The notes below the pieces were generated by a model. That model was not told where the DNA came from. It ran no database searches and was given only the letters and a program-made list of their open reading frames with translations. Shown piece by piece: positions 24,101-36,100 of a stretch of 64,000 nt of DNA. Source of the stretch: Ischnura elegans (Eukaryota > Arthropoda > Insecta > Odonata > Coenagrionidae); contig NC_060257.1 in the NCBI RefSeq assembly GCF_921293095.1, forward strand, positions 59,618,968 through 59,682,967, given 5' to 3'. Each line of letters begins with the position of its first letter. Position 1 is the stretch's first letter. Both the position numbers and the translations under genes were made by a program.

Positions 24101-27100
24101 TTTTACATATTTAAACATTGTTACCCCAAACGCGGACATGGGAAGAATACTAGGAAGGGTTTGTTTTCGCTCTTACTTTAATGTTTTGGCTACCTTACAC
24201 TGTTCGACTTACAAATCAAAAATGAAAAGAACTTATTGCGAGTCCACTTAACATTAAAGATAGTGGTGAGCAGCAGCATGCATGCAATTGTAATAAGGAA
24301 GAACTCAAAACGAATATTAATTACCTTATCTCTCAAACACTCTCGCAATTCACATCGCTGGAAAAAGAAGTTTACTTACAAAGTACTAAAATAATTAAAG
24401 TGCGAGAGGGAAATAACATTAAATTCCACATAATATAAACAAAATATCACAAGCAAAGTTTTCAGAATTATATTTTACGTTCGTTACGGAATATCCAGCG
24501 ATTTCGAGTCATGTGAACATGAGATGAGATGAGACAAAATTACCTTATTTATTTCTTTGTATATGTTGGAAAGATACGCCTCATATGTTAGAAATTATGG
24601 CAAATCAGAAGACTTACTTTCTCATAGACCATGGTCACTAATCCAATTCTTCCCCGCCCGCCACCATTTTCCAAAAAATGACCTCTCTTCACCGCATACG
24701 ACTCCAGGCTGAAAGGCTGGGAATTCCCTTCTCACATTCGCTTCCATAGTTGACGAAAGAATTCGTACAGAGCGAAGCTTCTCTATGTCCTTACCGCCGC
24801 GAAATCTCCCCAACTCCCCAGGATTTTCCACCGACTTCCAAAGAACCGGCGTCATCGGCGCCCACCCTGCAACCTGCTGGAAACCACCCGCGTCCGGAGT
24901 AATGGCCTGCGGCTCCTCCACTCACAACATGGGACCCCCGTACTACCCTTCGTTTTCCTTGCGACAATAGGTACCCTTCACCACGGGGTACCATAGTTGC
25001 AGCTGTGCGAATCCATCTCATATTCGGGAGTGGGAACAACCGTTTCACCACGGGACAAAAATAATGTTAAGTGGACTCGCAATAAGTTCTTTTCATTTTT
25101 GATTTGTAAGTCGAACAGTGTAAGGTAGCCAAAACATTAAAGTAAGAGCGAAAACAAACCCTTCCTAGTATTCTTCCCATGTCCGCGTTTGGGGTAACAA
25201 TGTTTAAATATGTAAAAGCCACAACAGCGATAAAAAATTTATCACTCTGCCAAGGCTTGCTGTAATTGAAATTAAATCGAAATAGAACGATAATGATCAG
25301 ATAGAAAGCGAAAAAAAAACTTTCCACCTTCGGGCCGCGAACGCATGACCCTTAGAATAGAAGCCAACGACGCTAACCACTACACCAGCCCCAATACTGG
25401 AGGGAGCCGTGCTGTTTCTGAGACATATTCGTCATGTTCAAAGTACCATGTGAAAAACAATTAATTACTGCTAAACTAAGGCCCATTCAACGGAACGACT
25501 TCCAGTTCCGAGAACCGTTCGGCATCCCTAACGCCAAAAAAAATATGGCATTGAAAAAGGCGTAGCAAGGTTCGTGGTCTCCCCTTGTAAGTTATTGATG
25601 GTACTGAATCTTCGCTATTATTATTTTATTATTATTTTTTAAAATGTTTTCGTGCAGTGTAGTTGAATCCCTCCTAGTTAGTTTAATTAGATATAATTGC
25701 ATCACAAAATCCGATAGCATTCTGTAGAATCGATATTAGTCTTGACACGGGTTTTAACAAGAAAATAGAAAATAGCCTCGCCTGTTCTTTTTTATTCCAC
25801 AATTTCTTTCTAAAAACACGTTTATTGTTTTTGTTATATTACTTGTTTTACCATTATCACTGAAAAACCCAGCATTCATCTACAGATTTAAAAGTTTTAT
25901 GACATTTGATTGGGCAATTTCTTTTTTTAATGATACTCTTTAAGAGTTACAATAAAACAATGCGGTTTTCCTAGCTGTGGTAATAATTTTTTTATATTTT
26001 AAATAAATACTATAGGAAAATTAGTTAGCATTTGAATTCGGAGTTTAGAAATAAGATGGTGACACCTTTTTTGACATGTTTATATTCCATGGAGCCAAAC
26101 AATATTTCATCATTACTTCTGGAATAAGTGAATACCTGAAAGACAGAGATTCTCTTTCAGGAAATATTAAAATGAAGAATAACCTAGGAAAATGTTATGG
26201 CTATGATTAAGGCAGGACAAAAATCCTAAAATATTCTTCATCCAAATCTGATTCCTAATTACATATATGTATGTGCTTTTCACGCTTCTCAAACATGCGT
26301 ATAAATTGAATTGTAATAGGAAAATAAATAAAAATAGCTGCATTCAATAAACAACAAGTTTAAGAATGGTTTTCAAAATTCTAAGTACTCATTATTACGA
26401 CACTATAAGTAAGATTTCAACAGTAAATATGTATGTTAGTACTGAAAATTATGAATCAAGTTTTTTCAGCCAAGTTGAAAATGCTAAGATAATTATTTTA
26501 AGAGCTCATAAAAAGCACTAAATTGGTCAAAACTATTCTTTTCTAAGTTACGACTCAAACCTTTATCTGTTTATTGTTATCTTTGGTATCAAAAGATTCA
26601 GGAGATGAAAAAAGCTGAAAATTAGAGTATTCATATCTCAAATAATTTTTAAGATTCAAGAGATTGATGGATTTGAATGTTATCAATATGTAATTTACGT
26701 GCATGCTTTCTCTGTTTTGAGAAATGAAGATGATGGTTTTTCAGTGCCTCACTGGAGCACGTGAGGGGTAATTTATAGAAATGACTGTTCTCATTTTTGT
26801 CACAGACAAGGCGAAGTGGCAGTGTTAGTGAGGCCACATCTGTGGATAGATCTCTTGGGCCAAGTCCATGTTCAATTGGTGACATTGGTAAGTTAATTGA
26901 ATTCCATCAATCAAATTGTTCAGTTTTAGTACAATTCAGCCCTGCTGTGTGAATGGCGGTGAAATTCACATTAATCCTTTGTCTGCAGCAATGTTTTTAT
27001 ATGTTTTGCATGCAGAATGTGGGAAGAACATTTTTAAATTTTTGACCTTTGCTCGACTATCCGCCGCCAGATTACTCCTAATGATTTATTTTTGTATCAA

Positions 27101-30100
27101 TTTGTACGTGTAACAAATAGGTAATTTTGACGAAATGTAAATTTCATTGGTAATTTGCTCCTTACGGTGAAAGAGAAATCGTTATTTTGGTTGTATTCAT
27201 TACTCACTCATAATTGACGATTTCTGATTTCACTGATCTACCTATACCCTGACTTTGAATCCCTGAGCACCATAATTTGCTAGTTTATACGTAAGAAACT
27301 TATGATAGGTACAAAATATGACACCCATTATGTTGTTCCAGCAGTTATAATTATATGTATTATTTGTATTGTATGATTGTGATATTGCAACTTTAGCAAT
27401 TTCTATGACTCAATTATTCCTCGTTTCTACTAATTTTCTAGTTTCTAATAAGCGATAGTTGCCTAATGGTCTCTAGACTGAAGAATAAGATCTTATAAGA
27501 AGTAATTGTGATTTTAACTGTAATTTTACTGATTACTTTTTAAAATCAGTAATTTTTACTCGTAATATATGACTTTTTTTACGATTCAACTGTGATTGAG
27601 CTTACATATTTACTTTTTTCAAAACTTCTACCATCAATGATATGTAATAATTGATCATATAATTGGAGGATGTATACCGCTAGCAGGAAAAAAATTGAAC
27701 TGAACTCCAAAGTGATGCATTTAAATCACCAGCACTCACCACTTAAAAAATCCCTCAAAAAAAAAATGGAGAGTTCAAACAGTATAGGCACCAAATCATC
27801 TTCTCAGATAAATTGCATGTAATTGGCCAGAGAGAATTACTATCCTTATTGATTAATCCCCATCAATCAAAAATATTCATCATGAATAAAATAAAAAATA
27901 GACTCTCCTAATGCTGATAAAAAGAAAATGCTTTAAGTTGCTGTGGGCTATTAAGACACTGTAATCAAATTTGAACTCCGTATGAAGGCCAAGTAAAGAT
28001 ATTGTGAATGGGGGCACAGTTAGCTTTCCGGGTTGTCCTCACATCGAATCATCTCCATGGCCATAGACAAAGTGGTCACAGAGACTAATTGATGTGGAGT
28101 ACAACCCAGAAACCTACTGTCTGTAAAAAAAACAGCAAGACACCATAGTTTGAGGGGCTCTAGCGTCTAAACGAGGCAATCAATTCCAATGCATCAAAAA
28201 GCATACGAAAGAGAATTTATTTCTACATTGGATCATTTACTACAAAAAATTTTCCATGCCATAGTATTTCCTGTACTAAATTTTTTTCTTAAAAAAGTAC
28301 CCGTTTTTTGAGCATAAAATCAAGTTGCCCAACTTTGAGCACTAGGTATTCCCGTAGTTTTCTTTCCAATAACTTGGAATTTTGATATAAGAAAGCCAGA
28401 TCTATTATCGACAATTTGCAGTAAACAAATTGTTTATAACACGAAAATTGATAATTTCGTGTAAACAATGCAAATATTTGCTAACTTTGAAACCAATGGA
28501 TCAATTTATAATCGATTGGTACCGATGTATGCTGTACGATGAATTGAAGACTATTATTTATAATATTTACATTAAATAATAAATATCGCTCAATATTTAT
28601 CTAAATGTTCCTACACGCGTACTGGCAGCTCCATCGTGGGAGAGGGAGGAGAAAAGAGGAACGTGGTTGCCACCGACTAGGCCAAAGCAACCAGTGGATG
28701 ATTCATAAACTTCCAGGGTGCTTTGTGTCACGATGCACGATATGGCAACTGCGCAAGGCTTTGAGAGACTTTCTCTTTTCTGTTGCTTTGTTTTGGCCTG
28801 CCTCGTCAGGCAGAGCAAAAGGGACAACTAGAGCTCAAAACAAGAATAAATATCAAACGATATTGAATATACTGTTGAAATTTTATGGGTATGATCTACA
28901 TACTTGCATTACTTACATTCTACGGCACACAACAGTACCAATAAATTTTCAATTGACCCATTGGTTTCGAAGTTAGCAGAGATTTGCGTTGTTCAAAACA
29001 AATACGTCAATTTTTGTGGTATAAATAATTTGTTTTAAAAAATCTGTTAATAATAAATTTGGATTTCTTATATCAAAATTCCAAATCACTGGAACGAAAA
29101 TACCAAGCGCTCAAATTTAGGCAACTTGATTTTACGAGTTTGAAAAAAAAAGGTTGCTTTGTTTAGAAAAAATTAAGTACATGAAATACTATGGAGCCTA
29201 AGAGTTTTAAAAGTATATGATCAAACGTAGAAATAAATTCTCTTTCGTATGCTTTTTGTTGCATTGAAATTGATTACCTCGTTTAGATGATAGAGCTCCT
29301 CAAACTTGGGTGTCTTGCTTTTGTTTTCACAGACTGTAGCTGCAACTACTGCACAATTCCGCAGAGGCCTCCATCAACATTGTAAATCAGGCCTTAGAAT
29401 GTTTTTTAATTTTATCTGAAGCAGATATGTTCAATCTAACTTATGTACAATCAGTGGCGCCGACTCCATGGGGCCTGAGGGGGCCCGAGCCCCCTCAAAG
29501 ATTCGCTAAGGGGGGCGGAGCCCCCTCTATAATTCAAGAAAATAATTAAGTTATATTATGCTATGTGAAATCACAAAAATATATTGTTAATTTTTATTTC
29601 CCATGTTTGACGAAAGTTACCTTATAAAATAAAGTCAACAATGTGTGTTGAAACAAATAATTATAAGGTTGAGCAGGTTAACTGAATCAAGTGGTGTGAA
29701 TCATGGCAGTGTTTCGGTGCTGCGGCACACTTTGAATTTAACCTCTTCCCGGGGCAAGACCTCCAATATGGGCCCCCCCCCCAATATTTTTTATAAGTCG
29801 GCGCCCCTGTGTACAATGCAATTTGAGGAATTAAATTTACTTGTGATGTTTATTCCTTTGGCAGATGGCTGGTCTGGTTCTCCATCTAGTTTCTTAGCCA
29901 GCAGCACTCTGGGTGGAGGGAGGGAGATGGGTTTTGATGACAATGGTGAAGAAGAGTTCCTCAAGTTGCCAGAGAGGCTTGGTCCGTCCGCATCTCCCAT
30001 AATACCAAAGGTTGGTCGAACAAATGACACTCACTTATGACAATAAGGGCTAGTTCTTCGACTTCTATGCCTGTTATCCTGAGGGAAATACAAATGATAC

Positions 30101-33100
30101 TAACATGTTCGTACTTTGGCAAGGTGTCCAGGCTAGTCAAAACAAAAAAAATCATGCACAATAGGGTAGTTTACTTCATCAAAGAAAACGGAAGGCATTG
30201 ATTGCGATTCTTTACCCACCATTAGTGTATTCAGTGAAAAAAATTATAATGCAAAATATTTTTTGGAAAAAAGTGGATTCCATTGCAGTTATCAAAAATG
30301 TCATCTGAACGCATAGCATAGTAAAAAGGTTTGCACAAAGAGGATTTATTGGTAAGTGTAGTAAACTTCCCTTGTGAGAGTGTCAAGAGGTTTACCTACC
30401 TGGCAGGATGTCCAACCGCACAAGTTGTATGACGTAATGTAACAAAGGGTAGTGAGATAACAATGCATCAGACACAACCAGAAGTAGCACTATGGGCTTG
30501 GGCACAATCAGAAGTAGCACTTGGGAGCATGGGATGCTTTCAAGTATCAACTTTTGTCGCAATCCATGAAGCCGTATTGGAACGCATAGTGGACATACTA
30601 ACAGACATACTCTTTTATATTTAGAGATAGATTATTAGAGTATTAATGTCTAGTACTTATTTGACGAGTTCAATGTCACATGACCAGCGAAACTATCAAT
30701 ATATTATTATTATTACTTAGCCATGAATCCACACCATTTTGGGAAAGTAAAAGAAAGGTGCAATTTCGCACTCGTCCAACCACACCTTGAATGTGCAGCT
30801 AGTGTATGGGATCCGGTGCAGAAAGACTTCATCTGTGAACTGAATAAAATACAAAGAAGGCTGTGCATTTTGCTAAAAACTGCTACGGGTGTACATACAG
30901 TGTTACCCGAATCGAATCGTTAATCGAATTAGGCTTGGAGCCACTGGAGACTCGGAGGCTGCGTGCTAGGCTTAGATTGCTTGAACAATTGAGAAAGGGT
31001 ATCTTCAACAGCGACGCAGAGAACATAATATTAGAGCCACATCATATTTCCAGGTCCGACAGAAGCGGTAATTAAGAGAGATGTTATGCTGAACGGATAG
31101 ATGTGGGAATTCGTTTTTCCCCCGAACAATAAAGGACTTTAATGGATGCTAGTCGTAATTTCGTTCGAATGCTTCCTTTTTAGGGATGGTCGAATTGGAT
31201 ACCTTGGATTCAAATATCCGCGGATATTGCCCTTCATTGGATGCATCAGATCAAAAGTTGCGGAAGACATCGGATCTGGATCTGAAATTTTAAGTAATAG
31301 CTTCAGTGAATGCAATGCCCAAAAAGGGTGGAAAGAGTTTCGATTCTCTCTTCGAATGCGCCGTCGCATGCAATTCTTGTCCTACACCACTGGTCAGTAG
31401 TTTATCTGAACATTTTTCCTACTTTCATTTCCAAACCCAAGCGTAACAGTTTAGGTCCTGAGCGTGTGAAGATGTTTAAAAGAAAAAAATAACAACTTGA
31501 AAGCCTATAAAAATGATTTTTAATGCATAAAAATATTAAAATGTGTATGAAAATCTAAAAAGCATTCCTTCGATTGTAGGTACCCAGAATAAACTTGAAT
31601 AATTACTTCGTTTAATAGCAGGCATTGCAGGAAAATGCATTTGGATCCGAAAATATCCAATCCGAAAGATCCAGCTCCGAAAATCAAGGATCCGATCCGA
31701 AACAGGATCCGAAAAAAATCCTGGAACCCTCCATCCCTATTCCTTTTTATTTGTAAACTGCTGGCGTCCCTGCAACATGCCTTTTAGGCAGCTTGAGGGG
31801 TATTATTCAGATGTAGGTGAATCCAAAGTTCCATAAAGTAAACTTGTGAGCCATTGATGATATCCTTTTCGTACATCCAGCAGGATGCCGAGGCTCAGAG
31901 AAACAATCCCGAATCCCGGGGTCGTCCGAGTGGAGAGGGAAGGGAGGAGGAAGAAGATGAGCTGGAAGAGGATGAACTGGAAGAAGAGGAAGAGGAGGAA
32001 GACGAAGAGGAGGGCGAGATGGTGGAGGTGGACCTCGGAGGGGGCAGCGACGACCATCAACACCAGGGAAGAGCCAACAATGGTGGCGAGAGGTCGGGAG
32101 GAGCCACTAGAGGATCCAGCGGCGACGACCCAAGGGAAGGGGAGAATGGCATGGAGGAACCCGGGTGCGGCTAGTGATGGAAAATTTTCTATTATCCCTA
32201 TACTATAAAAATCCTTATTTCAGATGCTTACTGCAGTCTGGGGTGAGCTCTACCCTCACCTAAAAAAACTAGAAATTGAAAATTGTTTGAAAAGTCCATA
32301 GAGAAAAAAATCATTCGCCTTGACCAGGATTCGAACCCAGATCCCTGAATTTCCGGTCGAGTGCTTTAGCCAGTTAAGCTATTGAGGCATTCACTCCTAT
32401 GGAAATTTGTGGACTAAACTGGACAAGGTTGTATCGATACCTCCACTGCCAAAACCCAGTATTCTCCAAGTTTATGCTCCAGACACTGCCAACTGAGCGG
32501 ATTTGTATTGTTGGGCTACTAGATGAGCAGATTTGATTCGGAAGGTGATTGTCAAGCATTTTTGCAGTGGAGGTATCGGCATGGACTGCTGAGCATATGA
32601 TTACACTAGCAGTCAAATAATGTGCACAGTGCCATCTAGAGAGCAAAGCCTGAACTTAGAACAAATAAGGGTGTTCAATCTTGACTAGTTTTAAGTACAC
32701 CAGGACTAGCCACCGTGATAATTCATTCTTAATAATAAATTTGCATTGCGAGTGACTCTCATAAAGTCAGTAATTGTGCGAAAAATCCACAGAGAAAAAA
32801 AATCATTTGCCTTGACCAAGATTCGATCCCAGATTTGAATCTGGGTCAAAGCAAATGATTTTTTCTCTGTTTTTTCCCCCCACTATTTGTGCATTGCGGG
32901 TGACTCCCGTAGCGATATCACTGTGGCTAGTCCGGATATCGAAAGCCAAGTTCTAACAACACATTTCCCAAATTTTGGCTGGTCTGAGTTAATAGTGCTA
33001 ATAATGTTAATAAACGACAAAATTCAAGCAAAAAACAAATCTTTGTTTGCAAAATTATGCCTCTTTTTCAGTATAGTGTATTTTTGGTTATTAATTTCAT

Positions 33101-36100
33101 TTAAAATTATAAACAATTAAAAAATAAATCATTTTTTTGCTCTCCTGAAAGGTTGCTATTTTTGAGAGACATGTTGTTAGAACTTAGCCAGCAATATACT
33201 TAAAATAGCAATTGAAAAATCAATATTGCGAGCAATGGACTTTTAATCAAAATTAAAAGTTCGACTTAAAAAATTATCAAAATATGAACAAAAGGAATCT
33301 ATTGACCCCTTCCACTTCAATTGATGTCCTGAATATCGTGCTCCTATCCTCTATTTATTTTTTCTGTGGTTTAATTTAAATGTAATGGTCAGTAATGAAA
33401 TGATATTTTGTAGTTTGCAATCAATGTAGAACAGTGAAACAAGAAGTGATTATGTATTATTTCATATTGTTTACGATTGAATCCTTTTCCCATAAAAACA
33501 TCTAGGGAACCCAGCTTGCCCATTTCAACCTTGTTTTCTCGCAATATTACTCTGGTTATTGCAAAAAAAAATTATATAATGCTTGCCAGGACCCCTCAGT
33601 GAGATTAGGTGAGAATCGGCTCTACCCTCTCCCCCCTAAACACCTCACATAATTAATGGGTCAAAATTGAAGTCGAAAAATCGTTTATTGAGCGATTTCA
33701 AAGATCAAGGATCGATATCGATTTCCTCAATCTTTGGCATTTAAAACTCAATTTTTGATTTTAATCAAATCAATTTTTTTTACATCGCTAGGTGCGGCAA
33801 GCGTGGACGAGGCAGCGTAGGTGCAGCCACCCTGACCACCGCTCTCGAGGCCCTGAAGAGCTCCAACCCGACCGAGAGGGTGCGCGAGCTGCTCTCGCAA
33901 GGCATGATGATGCTCAACATTTCGCAATCCACGCCTCCACAGAGTCCACTGCACGCTCAGCAGCAGACTGTCCAGCCGGAGTGCAGGCCGTCACCAAGGC
34001 CGCCACCGAGAGCGTCCCTTAGGAAGGGGGCCTCCGTGTTTGGATCCCTCGAGCCAGTGGGTTCCGCTCTCCGAAGAGCTTCCGATCCGCTCTGTGGGAG
34101 GTCAGGGTCCTTTACCTCATCAATCAGGATGTCATCCGGGAATGCCGCCGTGGCGGCGCACGCGAGTTCGAGTGGCAAGGGTTCGCAGAGCGGGACCGTT
34201 CGTAAGGTGCCTTCCCCGCTGGAAAGGACTTTTGCCTACTTGTCGGCGGGTGGAGATGACGATTCGACTGCCACCACCGCATCGGACAGTGATAGCTTGG
34301 CAAGGTGATTATGCTTTTACATTCATGCTTATCATTTCAGGAAATGGAGGCTCTTTGTGAAATTAACCCTTTCGAGACGGTGGAGTTCTCGCCTTAGCAT
34401 GACTGCTGCACTGAGCCCCGAGAGATTCTTCCGTCCCCTCCGTACGTACGGAGCATTTTTGCAGGACATTCGTGAAGAAGGGGGTCGCAGATAATCACAC
34501 ACTCTCAGCACCAACCTTTTCCGACCCTTCCTAGTGGGGACTCCACATTATCTCGGACTCCGAGGGTAGTTTGCTAATTCTTGCTGAGCTACTGCAATTG
34601 AAATGAGGACAAACACATCTGAAAATGGGCGTTCAACTGGCAAACATTTACGCGAAAAGAATTTGAAATATAAGATTTCGAAATTCCAGATTGGAGCAAA
34701 AATAGGTGAATAATTTATGCATGATTCCTGAGACTAAATATTCATGCATAATTTCCAATTCTCCCAGTTGTCCTGGTCACCTGACACCCTGAATTAGCAT
34801 TCATTTATTAAGATTACGATTTTAGCGATGGGTTTCAAATTTAGTCAAATGTTCCAGCTTATTTTGTACCGAATACCTATTGACTTTTTGCTGTTAGCTT
34901 TACGTCTCCGTCAAGTCAAATTTTTAAATTAAAATTCTTCTAATTATTTATTTTGTTTTCAATCAACCCAAAATTTCCATACTAGAATTGTGCTTCAACA
35001 GTTTAATTTCAATGGTGTCAGGAGGCAACGCTTGCGGCATGCAGTGCGTTCACACTGACTGTCTCCACTGCGCAAATTGATCACTTTTGAATTAACTTTG
35101 AAATCCAAGAATTAAGAATTGCAAAATTACGATAAAATTAAGCGTTTTCATCCTAGTACTTATTGTTTGTATAATCTGCGATACTAATGATCCTATTTTC
35201 AACAAATCAGCAGCGGCTTGGTCTAGTTTTTAGTGTCACGGGTCTTGTTAGAACCTTGTCGAATCAACACAGCAATATATCATCTTTTAGCCATTTTTAG
35301 TGGCCTTAGAGCACTGTAAAACTTAATTTAAAATTTCTCACCTATGATATTGCGTATCATAGATTATGCATCATCATTAGATACTACATCACAAAATTCA
35401 CGGTTTTTTTCCAGGTTTTCACGGTCTATATGTCATTAAATTCACGGTTTGTAGATCAGGCATTTTAGGCAGAAATGTTGATCACGTAACAATCATCGGC
35501 CGGACATAAACTAAAAATGTAACAAATGCAAAAGATGCCTTCAATGCAAACGCAGCAATGAAAGTGCTATCTCTCATGACGTCGCCTATAGTTAGCAAAA
35601 TTCAGGTCAGGCTAAAGGGTGTGAGTGGGAAAACGGAGAGAGCAGGGTGGCAGGGAAGTGAAGAAGTGCCTGATTTTTTGCCTGGGTTAATGTCTTCCAA
35701 TCGCAGGCTTAAGGTCAATGTGCTGTCATGGCACACGGACCAATTAATAATTGCATTTCGAATACACGTGTGTAGATAAATCTGTGGACAGCATCTGCAC
35801 GTGACTCGGCTTTGAAACATGATCGAAAGATAGATTTTTCTTTTAATCCACCAGCTGTAGTTCTACAATCTAGTTTGAGAGATTTCTAAGGTTTAATGGC
35901 GAAATTCATGTCTATTTCCAGGTTTTTTTCGCGGTAGACAAAATTCATGGCTTATTAATGGTTTTAAGGTTTTCACGGTTGAGTGGGAACCCTGATGGTG
36001 TTTTATGGAATGCATTTGTCATATTTCACATCATGTTCTTAGCATTTTGAGTAGAGTATGTTCATTAACTTGACATGAGAACTCAATCTTTTGCAGTGTT

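Noticed and set aside
23991..24251. 86-residue hydrophobic protein in the long inverted arms
   Set aside because: Starts in the tRNA-like segment, is AT-driven in composition, and is duplicated only because the arms are duplicated.
24622..25051. Minus-strand frames in the GC-rich centre of the long-arm element as a host gene
   Set aside because: Overlapping frames without start context, splice sites or known motifs; kept only as possible captured sequence.
33957..34360. Other frames across the 513-nt exon 10
   Set aside because: Only the frame joining exons 9 and 11 in phase fits; the others are compositional shadows.
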